The notes beneath the pieces were generated by a model. The model was not told where the DNA came from. It did no database searches and was given only the letters and a program-made list of their open reading frames with translations. Shown in pieces: positions 24,763 to 37,678 of a stretch of 64,000 nucleotides of DNA (within the stretch, counting starts at the first letter, position 1; each line of letters begins with the position of its first letter). The position numbers were made by a program, and so were the translations under genes. The stretch comes from Tachypleus tridentatus (taxonomy: Eukaryota; Arthropoda; Merostomata; Xiphosura; Limulidae): NCBI RefSeq assembly GCF_004210375.1, contig NC_134825.1:71167558-71231557 (forward strand), read 5' to 3'.

Positions 24763-26329
24763 TAAGTGAATTTAATGAAGAAAAATGTTTTGCACAGTCT
24801 TTGCTTTTCTACTTCTTTTAGAATCTTTAACAGAATCAGGAGATTCAGCTGTACAAACGGAAAAGTGTGAATCCATTTTTTAAACAAGAGGTAAGATCTT
24901 ACTTCGTTTCAGTGACATTTGATCTCTATTATCTCTTTTCTATTCACTTCGTATGAGGTACTTAAATCAACTTGTATTTTTTAGAGCACTGTGACTTCAT
25001 GAATGTTGATCACACCGAAGTATGCACGTGCAGGTATACAAGTTCATATCAACGTGTAGATTTTGGTTAGTGTGAAATTAAAAGTAAGTGAAGAGTAGTC
25101 GCAATGGAAAGCATGTACCATTGGCAGACTTAAAGAATACAAACTAGAAATGTTTACTATGTTATGTCACGCACGTCTCACGTTCAATACAGTTAACTCA
25201 AAATAAATGTAAGCCGTTCAGTACAATTTTATTGATACAAAAAGCAAATAAATAGTGTTATTAACCATTTGTTTCTTATAAAAACTCACAGTTCCTTTAT
25301 TGTATGACCATAGACCTTAAGCACAATGTTTGATATTGTTCTCTGTCACTTTTTCCTCTTTTTACCACATATGTATGCTGGATTTCCATATGTAATCTTT
25401 CAGAACCTGCACACTTGTTTTTCTTTGTGTACATATGACAACTTTAATGCATGTAGGCTTATCTTGAACCAACTCGCATACCATATATTTACTATATAGG
25501 TGACAAACACGGTGAACATAACCAACCAGATTGTTTTTTGGTTCAGAAAAGCACGCCCTCTAGTAGCCGTTCCATTGTGTGAGAAAGTTTATCGTCAGTT
25601 TTGGCTCAAACGCAAAAGGTATTCTGGATATGGATATTCTTTATTATCAGATTTAGCCCTGAGTGAAAGTTTTGTTTTAAACTCTTGGTTCTAGTTTGCT
25701 ACCAGGATCTACGTAATCTATAAAATTAAATAAAGTTCGCTGAAGATATTTTAGAAAATACTTTGTCTAGCTTGCACACACTTTTCTTTTGTTTTGTTTT
25801 TTAAGCAAGTGAAAACAGTAGGACTAGGGATATGTAAATAGTTCAGATTGTACTCTGTAAAAAAGACTATTTTTTTGGCAACAAAAAGGGATATCGTTAA
25901 CAAGTCATGGTATTTTGGCATTGTGTTTCATTTCACCAATATTTTAGCATTGTTTTACATTTCATTAAGGAGATTTGTTTGTTATATGGTACAATGACGT
26001 TGAAAAGTAGTAGTTTTTTATTATTTGTAAACTGTTATGCTTTTCTTATACTAATTTTGAAAACAAGCTTGGGAAACCCAAATGAAAGGAAATTAATGCG
26101 TTTCTTTATTCTCGAAGGAACAGGAAAAGTGAGGTTTGAGGTAAGATAAACCAAAGAGATTATTTTATCAGAACACATTTCCTGGTTACTGAAAGTCACA
26201 CTAAATACCCGACTGGAAAAGTTCTGAATTTTGGTTTGGTTTAGTACAACAAACGATGATACAGTTTGATTGAAAATTCTAAATAAATTCTGGGTAACTT
26301 GATTATTTCTTTCAGGACTTAGAATCTAA
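24763..26329. other. Intergenic, nothing recognised
   Basis: AT-rich sequence with only short open frames (25,500-25,694; 25,907-26,149) that I take as chance. Confidence 0.5.
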
Positions 26330-26590
26330 GAGTTTTTTAAATGGTGAGTCGCGACCCCCAAGGGATTCGCAAACAGGTTTCCAAGGGGTCACAAGTTGTC
26401 TGAGCCAATTCAATATTTTTTGTGTTTGTTCTTGAGATATTTGGGGGTTGTACGTATCACTTATCAGGTATGATAAACTGCGCCAAGGAACATCAATAAT
26501 TTTTTCGTCATTTTAGAGTTAGTGGAGGTAGTGATGACCAAAGTCTGGACTTGGGGGTTGTATTACAAGTCCGGTTGACAAACACTAACT
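26330..26590. mobile_element. Possible hAT-type MITE remnant
   Basis: Left part gagtcgcgacccccaaggga then ggtttccaaggggtcacaag, right part tccggttgacaaacactaac, is the style of hAT non-autonomous elements (GGGTCGCGACCCC near one end, GTTTG-CAACC at the other). I could not define terminal repeats or a target duplication. Confidence 0.35.
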
Positions 26591-29341
26591 TAGATGAACC
26601 GAGTCATAAAAATCTAAGTGATCTAATTTTTCTGATATCAAGAAACCGATATCATTAGGACTAAATTTAATCTTAGTTTAATTATTGATTTGTCGCTAGG
26701 GGTGAGACAGAGTAATAAGAGGGGCCTATCGTGTCCAAAGTTTAGGTCCATTGTCAGTGCAACGTTAAAATTGTATACAATATTGTTGTTTGCTTTGTTT
26801 ACGTTTGAAATTTTTCTTTTACATTTTTGACAGTCTTTTAAATGCAATATGAATTTAGTTACTGACTGATGGCACGTGTAGAAGTACGGACTGCTTGTTC
26901 AAAATTATATCAGGAATCCATTACGGTTTGTGACTAAAGCGTCATTGGTCTACGTGACGTTACCCTATACTTTATGTGGTTGATGTCTAATCTGATTGAC
27001 AAGTGAGCTGTCCTTGTGTAATGTGAATGACCAATGTCCGACCTCTATCTTGTGGCTATTAGTGAAAAAGTTTCTAGACGTTCGATAAAGAAGTCATTGT
27101 ACACTAAAATTCATTATGGATTTTTCTGTTGGTTCTGACTATAGGATAGAACTTGAGAATACTTGGAGAAATTATTGACATTACGTAGCCAGAGTCCATC
27201 TTCATAGGTTACTTTTTATAGTACCAGAGCTGTAGAGACTTGTTAAAGAAGTTTGTATGATTAGTAGCGTGGGAGATACTCAGATAAGATCAAACTATCA
27301 TAAACTATCATGATCATGTTCAAAGCAATACTGAGCTTCAATGCATGCCTTCAAGATGAAAGACGTCATCCTGAAACAGGAAAACCTCTTTGTTGATCTG
27401 ATAAATGAGGGTGTAGATTTCATAATAAAAGTTGTGATGTCAGATCAGATTAAGAAAATTTTGAATAAAGATAAAATTGGACAAGAATTATATGAAAAGT
27501 TTATCTCATAGAGAATTATCAGTCTGGTCTCCAATGAAGAAAGCATTCTTAGAGTTCTTTAAGATCTCTTCTGCTTGCAACAAAACAAAGATAAAGGGTA
27601 AGGTCATACAGCTACAGAAAAAACAGTATCTCTTGGCAAGATTTATAGTTATTCTAAGAAGACATCTCGAGATTCACCTCAATAAACCAAATGGAAAGTT
27701 TAAGTTGTCTATTGCTTCTGTTGTCTGTGCCTACTCTGACGAGTAACAAAACGAAAGAGACAGAGAGAACAAGTCAGATGTATTTTGTATTGATGACATG
27801 TCTGTTGAAGAAAGTGACTACTGAGTGAAGTTTTATGAAAAGTAGTGATATTCAATGTAGCACATCTGTAAAGTCTGCTTTCTTTTCTTATCTTAGCCAC
27901 AAACATCTGAACTAATTCATTATCGATAGCTACTTTAAATCAGCAATCTGAATTTTTACCGTATAATGTTATGTTTTATGTATTGGCCGGATTATTTACG
28001 GTAGGTGTCTGTGATTTGTGGCGATAAATTTCAACAATAAACGAACAACAAACAATCCACTTTTTAAAAAATAACATATTAAAACAAGTCAACTGTATAT
28101 ATTCGTTACTTTGTTGGTTATCACACTTGTATCCAGAACTTTAACTAACTGTCTCTGTTACGTCAAATTCCACACAGATTGATTTAGTTACCTTATGATA
28201 CAATTTGATAAAGCGAATTAATTTTTTTTTGCTCTGTCATTACAATACAGTCTGTAATTTCACTTTAAAAATTGCCATTACACATTCTCTATGGCTACAA
28301 CTCACAATCACGCGAACTTAATTTATCTCCACGTCGCATTACATTTTCGACACGTATTTATACACCAATAGAGGTCTAGAACGTTCAACGCACTACTACA
28401 TATTACGTTGTGATATTATTCAATTAAAACAACGAGAAAATTAAAAAATCTCTAGAAACATGACGCAATAACATAACAATTATCTATCTAGAACTATTGA
28501 ACTACCCAACTTATGATTCGTAAATAGTTACGTAAACAAACTTGCAATAAACTATCGATTCTAAATTTAACACTCGCGCTGTATAAGCTATCTAAATCAT
28601 AACTCTCGTATTAAGTTGAGCTGAAACAATTGAGTATATCTAACACGTTGTGTTTTATACAACTTCATTTAGATCAGATAATATGTATATTCTGACAACT
28701 TTTTGTCCTAGAAAACACATTAAATGTTTTATTAGTATAAGATTCTTACCTTTATTGTAATTCATTTGGCTATTATAGATATACGTGTTTTATGGAAAAT
28801 GTTTGTATTCATATAACAAAAGTCCATTTTACATCAAAAATGCATGTAAAAAATACCAACCACATTTTCCTCATTGAAATGCCACTCTACAATATCAGTT
28901 AGTTTAATTTTAACATTTCATAAAAGACATCACTGTAGACTTCACTATATGGAAAGAGTCCATTTGAGTGACTATAAAAATATGGCAGTTAAAATTAACA
29001 AAGGCGTCACTAGACTGATAAGATGCTCAAATTTTAACTTGTTTAATTTTTTCCTGTATTGAATGAGAAGTCTTTTTTATTATTATTCTAGTAGTTTGAG
29101 TAACCTGAAAAATTAAAATAAATTAATAACCCCGTCGATTGTAAGTTGTTCTAATAAGTTTATTTTACGAGATTTCTTGGAGATATAATGCTGTCATCTG
29201 AACACTAAAACTATAATTTAGATTTTCCATAACTCTATACAAATTGAGATTAGAATAAAAACATACACAATAGGAAACATAGCGCACATGTCGAAGTCGA
29301 GTAATCCAAGTTCGAGTTGTTTGAAAGAACTAAATTACCTT
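26591..29341. other. Intergenic; possible decayed coding stretch at 27.36-27.83 kb
   Basis: Near 27,370-27,830 the plus strand has two overlapping frames with protein-like content (ENLFVDLINEGVDFIIKVVM in one; WSPMKKAFLEFFKISSACNK in another), suggesting an old coding piece broken by frameshifts. No family recognised. 27.9-29.3 kb is plain AT-rich DNA. Confidence 0.25.
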
Positions 29342-29567
29342 TAAATTTCTCGAAAAGTTAATCGATGTCTATCTACGTTAGCTGTCTTTAATTTAGCAGT
29401 AATAAACTAGAGATAAGGCAGTTCTTTTGCCAATAAATAGTGAGATTGACCGTACATTATAACGTCCCCACAGCTGAAAGCGTAGGTATGTTCAGCTACA
29501 GGGATTCGAAGCAGCGACCCGTAGATTGCGAGTCGAATTCCCTGACCACTAGACCATGATGGGCCCG
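29342..29567 (-). repeat. SINE family A, diverged
   Basis: Reverse copy with several small deletions; gggattcgaagcagcgaccc and gaccatgatgggcccg are visible. Confidence 0.7.
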
Positions 29568-30071
29568 ACTAGATTACGAATGACCTTTTGTCGGTTGGCT
29601 TTTTATTAAACTCATGTTACATGTTGGGTATAAAGAGAAAATGTTCCACTGATTCTTTCTATTTGGTAGGTAAGGTTAAGACGACTTCATTAAGGGTTCA
29701 GACAAGTAGGGATATACATAGAAGAGCTATGAAAACAGTCTACTTTCAAATTGGATATTCTTTTTATACACGTGAACACGGCGAAAACTGTAAACAAACA
29801 ACTGCAGTGGACCACGTTAATGAAGCCACAGTTGGTAATGAAGATTCTGGTGTCATTGTTTACTAACCCCATTTGATTGTTAAAGCAAAGTAAACGAGTA
29901 CGAAAACTTCTTTCTGAGCAATACGTGATGATGTGAGTTCATTTTTATTTTCTTCTTTTTTTCTATACTTATGAATAGATTCTGTATTAATACATTACAA
30001 AACAGTTGCAAATATTATACATCAGTTAATGATTATCTGGAAAGATGCTATCAAACATTAACTTGCCTTAA

Positions 30072-30186
30072 GGCCCGGCATGGCCAGGTGGTTAAAGCAC
30101 TCGACTCGTAATCTGAGGATCGCGGGTTCGAATCCACGTCACGCCAAATATGCTCGACCTTTCAGCTGTGGTGGCGTTATAATGTG
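30072..30186 (+). repeat. SINE family A, 5' half of a split copy
   Basis: Head ggcccggcatggccaggtgg and body up to gcgttataatgtg. It is cut here by a second SINE and resumes at 30,471. Confidence 0.9.
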
Positions 30187-30457
30187 TTTGTTTGTTTGTT
30201 TCGGAATTTTGCGCAAAGCTACATGAAGGCTATCTGCGTTAGTCTTCCCTAATTTAGCAGTGTAAGACTAGAGGGAAGGCAATTAGTCATCACCTCCATC
30301 TCTTGGGTTATTTTTTTACGAAAGAATACTGGGATTGATCGTTACATTATAACGCCCCCACGGCTGAAAGGGCGAGCATGTTTGGTGTGAGGGGGATTCG
30401 AACCCGTGACCCTCAGATTACGAGTCGAGAGCCTTGAGCATCTAGCCATACAGGGCT
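30187..30457 (-). repeat. SINE family A inserted inside another SINE
   Basis: Reverse copy, tail tttgtttgtttc first and head last. Flanked by exact copies of the 13-base host sequence gcgttataatgtg (30,174-30,186 and 30,458-30,470), a target duplication. Confidence 0.9.
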
Positions 30458-30470
30458 GCGTTATAATGTG

Positions 30471-30629
30471 ACGGTCAATCCCACTATTCGTTAGTAAGAG
30501 AATAGCCCAAGCTATGGCGATGGGTGGTGAAGACTAGCTGCCTTCCCTCTAGTCTTACACTGCTCAATTAGGGAATGGTAACACAGATAACGTTGTGTAG
30601 CTTTGCATAAAATTCGGAACAAACCAAAC
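30471..30629 (+). repeat. SINE family A, 3' half of the split copy
   Basis: Continues at acggtcaatcccactattcg and runs to cggaacaaaccaaac. With 30,072-30,186 it makes one host element. Confidence 0.88.
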
Positions 30630-31486
30630 TAATTCGTCTTTTTACTATACAAAATTTTCCACGAGGATTTGACTGAAATTTCAACTTTAATGAATTTGCT
30701 TGGAAAGCAAATATTAATATTCAGTAACATAAATAAAATATATATTTATAAAGTGGCCAATTTTATTAATTTAAACTGGTAATAATGCATAGCAATCGGA
30801 TTTTTTTTTCACGCATTTCTCTCGCTATTTGTATACTTATGTACACATGTATAAAGTTAAGCATTACCAATTATTGTAAATTTTTGCGATTTTTTGTTGA
30901 ATATACGCTTTATAGTTGTAAATACGATTGGGAAGAATTAATTTTAGCTGAAGATAAACAAAGAATGTTCTATGTAGTTGATATAACTGGTATTCTAATC
31001 AAAACTAATTAACAAATTTGGATAATCTGATACTAATCAGTAATTGGTTAATCCATATGCAAATTAGTTCGGAAGCACATCTATACTTATCTTTATTTTA
31101 CTGGTTTGCCCTATAGTTAGCCCGATTACAAACATTTGATCGAGAAGAGTATTTTTGCACGTGTGATATCATGGAGAGTTCTACCAATAATTTCATAACG
31201 TTAATTAAGCTTGTAGTGTAATGGTAACTAGAGTAAGGCAAATGTTTGTTTGCATTTGTTGGGTGTTTGTGTGGTATCATTAGGCCCCTACAGCTCTAAA
31301 TATTAGATTCTAAGATGCAAGACCAACCTAGTTTCTTGCCTACAGCAGTTTACTAACAAATATTAGTAGGTAATTAACTGATATTATTATTAATTTTAAG
31401 ACACTTAATCAAAAGTAAAAGTAGAAGAAATTTTCCCCCTGTTCACAAGCGTTTTTATGTCGTTTATTATAATGTTGAATTTTGAA

Positions 31487-31665
31487 GCCGGCGAGTCGAT
31501 TTTGAAACCATGCAATACCACATAATATTCATTGCACTTTAAAATCTGGGTGAGTTATAAGTGTGACAGTTAATCCCTTAAAGTGGTAAGGCCAACCATG
31601 AGCAGGACCTTGGCCATTTATAGCTCCTCGATCTTCGTTGCTTTAGAGTTCAAGTAGTGTACGAT
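31487..31665 (+). repeat. Unclassified SINE-like repeat (units D and E)
   Basis: Shares ctttaaaatctgggtgagtt and the following bases with 33,890-33,960 (unit D). It shares accaaccatgagcagg-type sequence and the 70 bases after it with 32,786-32,870 (unit E). Confidence 0.5.
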
Positions 31666-32785
31666 GGTCTATTCTTTCTTGTTGTTCGAATATATCTACT
31701 GTAGGGGGTTACAAAGAGCGAAACGTCAGAACAGGGATGGAATCCACCCTTGAGAAGTCCTTTTCCATCGACAATTTGAATGGACTTTGCAATTCTTTCT
31801 GCAACATTTGATTTCATATCAATGCCTTCCCCTTTTATCTTTCTAACAATATTAATATTGCCGATCGTGAGAACAAGCATGGTATTCTTCAGTACATTTT
31901 CTAATACGCATACAACCACAGATACACAAGCTGTTGGAGCGGTAGCTATTTCTTGAACACATCTATAACGATCCTAATTAACGTAAATCAAATATAACCA
32001 TGGATGCATATTGACCCAACATTAAGTAGTTCATTTTGGGAATTAAAGAACTTAAAGTGTTGGTAGTTTAAATTAATTCTCAATAACTGAACAATAATTT
32101 GGCGTTTTTGCAAATAAGTAAGCTAGATTAATGACAAAACCCTTTTATTTCTCCGGTGTTTTCCCTCTTACCTCGGATTCTAGATATTGATTTCACAGTA
32201 GACTCTCAGTTAAAAAGTCATCTATTTTCAGGACTTTTCCAAATTTTCTCAAAAGACCTTTTAATATTCTTTGATAGTGCAAGAAGTATTTTGGCATCAA
32301 GTAATTCTAGTTCTTTCTTGTAATTCTTGTGTATCCCCTACTAGCAAAGCGATAACACTAAACTGTAACAACAACGAAATTTAAACCATGTGTCAGGTTT
32401 GACGCGTGCTGGAAGTCAGTCGTTTCAAAATACGTTATTTTTTGGTCCACTCTGGCTATAGTAAAAAAAAAAAATTTTCATCCTCAAAAAATGTGCTTCA
32501 GCTCGATTTATTGGACTGGAACTTGTCTTTTACATTTGTAATATTGTCGAAACTAGTTTGAAAATAAACAGTTATATTATTTCTAAGTGGATAATGAACT
32601 AAAGAGTCCCAGACTTGAAACACTGAAATAATTATAGTTTCCTATAAGGTAACAGCTAAGTTCCATCATCTACAGTCTTGTAACTGATGAAAATGTGCTC
32701 ATACAAGTTCTTTTCATGGTTTTCATTTCAGACACTTTCTTTTCATTTCTTTCTTTCTGAAGTAAAAATAGAAGAAACCTCTTGG

Positions 32786-32870
32786 TGGTAACACCAACCA
32801 TGAGCAGGTTCTTGATCGTCTATAACCCCTTCCATCTTCAATGCTGTGAAGTTCAAGTGGTGGCTGATGA
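32786..32870 (+). repeat. Second copy of unit E
   Basis: gtggtaacaccaaccatgag and about 65 further bases resemble 31,589-31,660, at roughly the level expected of an old dispersed repeat. Open frames here are not genes. Confidence 0.5.
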
Positions 32871-33799
32871 AAACATCCTCTTGATGATTCATTGATACTT
32901 TGTATTTTATACACTACAACAGCATTTTTCAATTTTTTCAGGTTTGTCTATCACGTTTTGTTTAAGCCTACCTTTCTTAAGTAGAAATTCAGATCTAAAC
33001 AAACAAACAAAATAATAAAAAAGCAAATATATATATTATTGACACTTACTTGTTAATGGAAAGAATGCGATTGTTCTTCTGGCACAGTTGAGGAATATCT
33101 GGCACATGTTTTGTCAATTTGAAAGAAAAAAAAACATTAACAAGTCTATTCAGGCGGAGGAGGAGTCTCGAAATGAGGAAAGTAGTGTGTATATGGAAAG
33201 CTCAAGTTATGTTTATTAGAAATTTTATCATTTTGTTACAAAATTTTTTTTACCGCTTTCATGAGCGACACCTACTACAGTCTGCGAATCACTAGAATAA
33301 CGTTTTTCATATTTAATTCTTTTTTTAATAATTCAGTTTCTTTATATCTTTCCACGTTCATTGTTAATTCGAACCAACTGTGGGAAATGGCTATTTTAAA
33401 TTAGATATAATCATGTTGATTGTGGTTGTGTAAAATAATTACTGATAACAAGTTTTTGTGTTACTTGGTGGCAAACAATGAAAAAAAAAAGAGGTCAAGT
33501 TGGCGCAGGGTCGTGCGCAGGAATTTAACATGTATTATATATATATAAACTATGCCAATACGCACATACGTCATATGCATAAAATAAGCAGGATTTCACT
33601 CACCAAAATGACCGAGTCCGTATGCATACAGTTACTCCAGCGAGACATGTATTCCTTGCACCCTTTGTGCGCGTTCTTGAGTTTATAGTATTCAGGAATA
33701 CGCTATCTTGTTTCTACTAATCTATTTTTTGGTCAGGAAACAAAAGTTAAGCTCAGAATAGATCAAAATACTGTGTCAAGGTCAGACCAATGGGAAGAT

Positions 33800-34010
33800 T
33801 GAAAGTTAAAGTTAGAACTTCTGAATCACATAGGCGCTGGTTGTCCTTGTGGTACAGTTCTGGATTTTGGAGCTGGCGAGCAGGTTTCAGTCCGTGCAGT
33901 ACAATAGTACACTTTAAAATCTGGGTGAGTTACAAGTGTAGCAGTCAGTCTCTTAAAGTGGGTGGTGAATGGTAGAATGCTGCTAACTGGCTGTCTTCCC
34001 TCAGGACAGC
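33800..34010 (+). repeat. Second copy of unit D, split by a SINE
   Basis: ggagctggcgagcaggtttc through cttaaagtgggtggtgaatg to ctgtcttccctcagg. It appears to resume after the family A SINE at about 34,275 (aggtcagtagttcaaaattc). ccctcaggacag / cccccaggtcag may be an old imperfect target duplication. Confidence 0.5.
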
Positions 34011-34274
34011 GGCTTGGCATGGCCAGGTGGTTAAGGCACTCGACTTGTAATCCGAGGGTCGCGGGTTTGAATCCCCTCCACATCAAATATGCTTATCCTC
34101 TTAGCTCTGGAGGTGTTATAATGTGACGGTCATTGGTAAAAGAGTAGCCCAAGAGTTGGCGGTGAGTAGTGATGACTAGCTGCTTTCCCTTTAGCCTTAC
34201 ACTGCTAAACTGGGGACGGCTAGCGCAGATAGTCCTCGAGTAGCTTTGCGCAAAATTCAAAACAAAACAAACCC
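34011..34274 (+). repeat. tRNA-derived SINE, family A
   Basis: Full sense copy from ggcttggcatggccaggtgg to gcgcaaaattcaaaacaaaa, inserted in a unit D repeat. Confidence 0.9.
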
Positions 34275-34329
34275 CCAGGTCAGTAGTTCAAAATTCTGAC
34301 GGCGGCAGAAAACTGTAGTAGCTTTACCA

Positions 34330-36335
34330 TAATTACGAAACACAAATGCTGAAGCAGATAAAACTTCCAAATATCGTTATAAATACAAAATAATAAATAG
34401 TATCATTCATGTTAACTCCAAATTATACAATGTATTTTTTTTTTACTTTAGAGGAACAAAATTTTGAGATCAAAATAATCTAAATATAAGATATTAAACG
34501 TCATAATACCAAAATAATACACTAGTTAAGATATTCAGTTTAAACTGTGGTTTACTTTGTCTTAAACTGTAAATAAGATGTGATTATTTGTGGTTATGCG
34601 TGTATAATACAGACAGAATATGGGTCTTTTTTACCTACCAATGCTATGGTAATCCTGGTGTTTTTCTGTATTTAGTAAAAAGTTGCACTGCCATATTAGG
34701 ACTAAAATTAATATACCTTAATTATTTTACCAATAGTCAATCTCAAGAGTATGCCTTCAGAGTGGAATAGTCAATATATACAGAAAACAAAGAAAAATCA
34801 GAATATTTTTGAAGGGATATAAATGCTTCTTAAAGAAATAGCAAGTTTTAAATTTTTAAGCCTAATTTATTCTAGAATAAGAAGTTGGCGCACTTTGTGG
34901 AAGTTGATATAAAGTTGAAAGTGTGGCTGTGGAATATCGTAATGCAGTTGACGGCCATGTGAACGATCATCATGAATCATTGCTGTTTTGCGATGCACAT
35001 GTGTGCATTTGAAATACGTGTACACGTATCATGGGAATACTTTCGTGAAAAACCGGTCAAACTTGCTCCTACATATTACTAGTTGTATGCTAACAGTAAC
35101 AAAACGCGTACAAACACCCCCAATCTTCTTTCCCCAGAACATGCAGTTGTTTTTATGTGGTACCGTCACTAAGTTGGTCATTCAGCTCCCGGTCAGTCTA
35201 TAGCGTCAACAAGTCATTCAAGGTCAGCGCGGGAAAATCTGTTGCAAAAACGCCATCTGTGTTTAAACTTGTTTCTCGTTCTTTGTTTCTCAAGTGAACC
35301 GCTAGGGCTAGTAACAGGAAAGACGGGAATTTGAGGAATGTGGGAGGTGAGCTATTCGTTAAATTCAAACAGTTTGTCGCACAAACTTTACATGCGCCGA
35401 TATTCACCATGCACGTATCATTGAATGATTATAGAAAGTTTAGGCTATTTTTAGTAGAATATTTGATGAATATTTAATATAACGTTTTCTGTCATGTTAT
35501 ATTGTCAAACAAAAACACTTTTACGATTATAAAAAACAACCAAGGGTATTAGTGCTGAAGTTAAAGATCTTCAAATAAGTCAAATTTTAAATCTAGAGGG
35601 CGCAAATTGAACATTTATTTAATAGTTTATAAGCTCACAGGAATAGTACCAAATTTTTTTTTTCACTTGTATAACACAATTACTTTCTCAACATGCATAT
35701 TTTAGATAATAAATAAATATAGGGTTATTCCACGAAACCAAGAACATCTAGGCTACAAGATAGTTTTTTCCAGGCTTATATAAAGAATATCTGGACTACA
35801 AGATAGTTCTTTCCAGGCTTATATAACGAATCCACAAGTATCTCGGCTACAACACAGTCATTTTCAAGCTTTAGAAACTTGAATTGAAATAACGTTTCAG
35901 GATTAGCATTATGAAAAATCTTTTGACTTAGTTGTTGTAGGTCCAGACATGGCGTAATGTTTTATTTATGTTAAGCATAAAGATACAGAATGAGCCATCT
36001 GTGATGTGACCCATGCAGCTATCAAAATCTAATTTTTAACTTTATAAGCTTCAAAATGTTGAACTACCAGAAGAAGCCAAGTGTTTAACATATTAAATAT
36101 GGTTCAAGGTGTGGTGCTACCAAATACGCTTGGCACTTCCAAATTAGCGTATTTTAGCAATTATATAAACAGACAACAACAAAACAACAACAAATTCTAC
36201 CTTGTTACGCTAAACAGTTCGGAATAAAAAAATTCCGTTAAAACTGTTTCCTTTTGTTGTTGAAGGATGTTTTTTTTTTTGTTTCCGGTAAAAAAAATCC
36301 AGTTAATAATATTTCTACAGTCTCAGACTGTGATA
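34330..36335. other. Intergenic, nothing but a small tandem repeat
   Basis: AT-rich; the 43-base tandem repeat at 35.74 kb is the only structure seen. Open frames at 34,988-35,410 on both strands lack any recognisable motif. Confidence 0.5.
35740..35870. repeat. 43-base tandem repeat
   Basis: Two close units (35,740-35,782 and 35,783-35,825), each aagaa-atct-g-ctacaaga, tagtt-tttccaggcttata; then a decayed third unit (tcggctacaacacagtcatt, ttcaagcttta). Confidence 0.85.
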
Positions 36336-36465
36336 ACCTCCCAGTGACCCAGCGGCAAATCTGAAGGATCCTAACTTTAAAAAACCAGGGTTTGATACAC
36401 GCGCTGGGGAGAACATAGATAACTCATTGTGTACCTATGCGCTTAGAAACCAAAATAAACGAACA
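36336..36465 (+). repeat. SINE family B, diverged
   Basis: cctcccagtgacccagcggc, agggtttgatacacgcgctg, tgtgtacctatgcgcttag. Confidence 0.6.
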
Positions 36466-36918
36466 GCATGTATTCGTTCTTATTATGCAGGAAAAACATA
36501 AGAAAAATTTTATTACATAAAATTTACAATGTATATACCCTATTAAATATCGCTGTACTATTTGAGTGAGTGATCTACCCGCTTTACAATAAAGTTTTGA
36601 GGGTATAATATTTTCTTGCTTCTTTTAGGTAGGACATAAAATATCAAGTTAGTTTTATTGATTTCCTCAGACTTAAAGTGCACAGACTAACCCATCTCAC
36701 AAAAATCTACCGTTATTTTATCGCTGCATTGCCAAAGTTTTTCACATTTTGGAATAACTGCGATGTCGAATTGTTAAAGCTTTTGCTTTTCACTGATTCG
36801 ACATACAACTGTTAAAAAAACCAAACCAGAGAGAACTGTAAACATGTACACCTCCAGTTCCGTAGTGTAGCGCTGACCTAATTACAGATTCATGTTTTGG
36901 AATTCAAAGCCCATCTAA

Positions 36919-37031
36919 GGTCCGCGATATGTCTGCGGAATTAAAGGTTAGAAACAGGAATTCGGTACCCATGATAGGCAGAACAGAGTTAACCTATTGT
37001 GTAGCTTTGTGCTTAAACTAATATAAACAAA
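36919..37031 (+). repeat. SINE family B, diverged
   Basis: gatatgtctgcggaattaaa, ttcggtacccatgatag, then attgtgtagctttgtgctta and an acaaac end. Confidence 0.62.
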
Positions 37032-37103
37032 CTGTTTCCTATTATTGTCAATTATTTCGAAGATCTTTAACAAATCCTCACAGTTTTAGTTTCAATGTTA
37101 GTG

Positions 37104-37192
37104 CGCCCCAGCATGGCCGGGTGGGGGTCACTCGTCTCGTAATCTGAGGATCGTAGTCTCGAATTTTCGTCACACCAAACATGTTCGCCCTG
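37104..37192 (+). repeat. SINE family A, head only
   Basis: ccccagcatggccgggtggg to accaaacatgttcgccctgg, then the similarity stops. A complete family A copy begins 30 bases later. Confidence 0.7.
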
Positions 37193-37221
37193 GGCTCTTA
37201 GGGATCATATGTCTAATATGA

Positions 37222-37499
37222 GGGCCCGGCATGGACTGGTAGTTGGAGCTCTTGACTTGTAATCTGAGTGTCTCGAGTTCGAATCCCCGTCACACCAAAA
37301 AATCTCACCCTTTCGGCAGTGTGGACGTTATATAGTGGCAGTCAATCCCACTTCTCGTTGGTGAAAGAGTAGCCCAAGAGTTGGCGGTGGGTGGTGATGA
37401 CTAGCTGCCTTCCCTCTAGTCTTACACTGCTAAATTAGGGACGGCTAGCGCAGATAGGCCTCGTGTAGCTTTGCGCGAAATTGAAAACAAACCAAACCA
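37222..37499 (+). repeat. tRNA-derived SINE, family A
   Basis: Full sense copy: gggcccggcatggactggta to gcgcgaaattgaaaacaaac. Confidence 0.9.
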
Positions 37500-37547
37500 A
37501 TCACTTTTAATGAGCATTTGGTGAACTTGATGTGAGCGTTCAATATA

Positions 37548-37678
37548 GAGTTCCCACCCGAGTAACACAGCGGTATGTCTGCGAGCTTACACTGCTAGAA
37601 ACTCGGTTTCGATACCCATGGTGAGCAAACCACCGATAGCCTCTTGAGTATCTTTGTGCTTAATTACAAACAAACAAA
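37548..37678 (+). repeat. SINE family B
   Basis: cacccgagtaacacagcggt, cggtttcgatacccatggtg, gagtatctttgtgcttaatt, acaaacaaac tail. About 50 bases downstream of a family A copy. Confidence 0.75.

Noticed and set aside
31650-31919. 89-codon minus-strand open frame
   Set aside because: Overlaps unit E of a dispersed repeat and has no recognisable motif.
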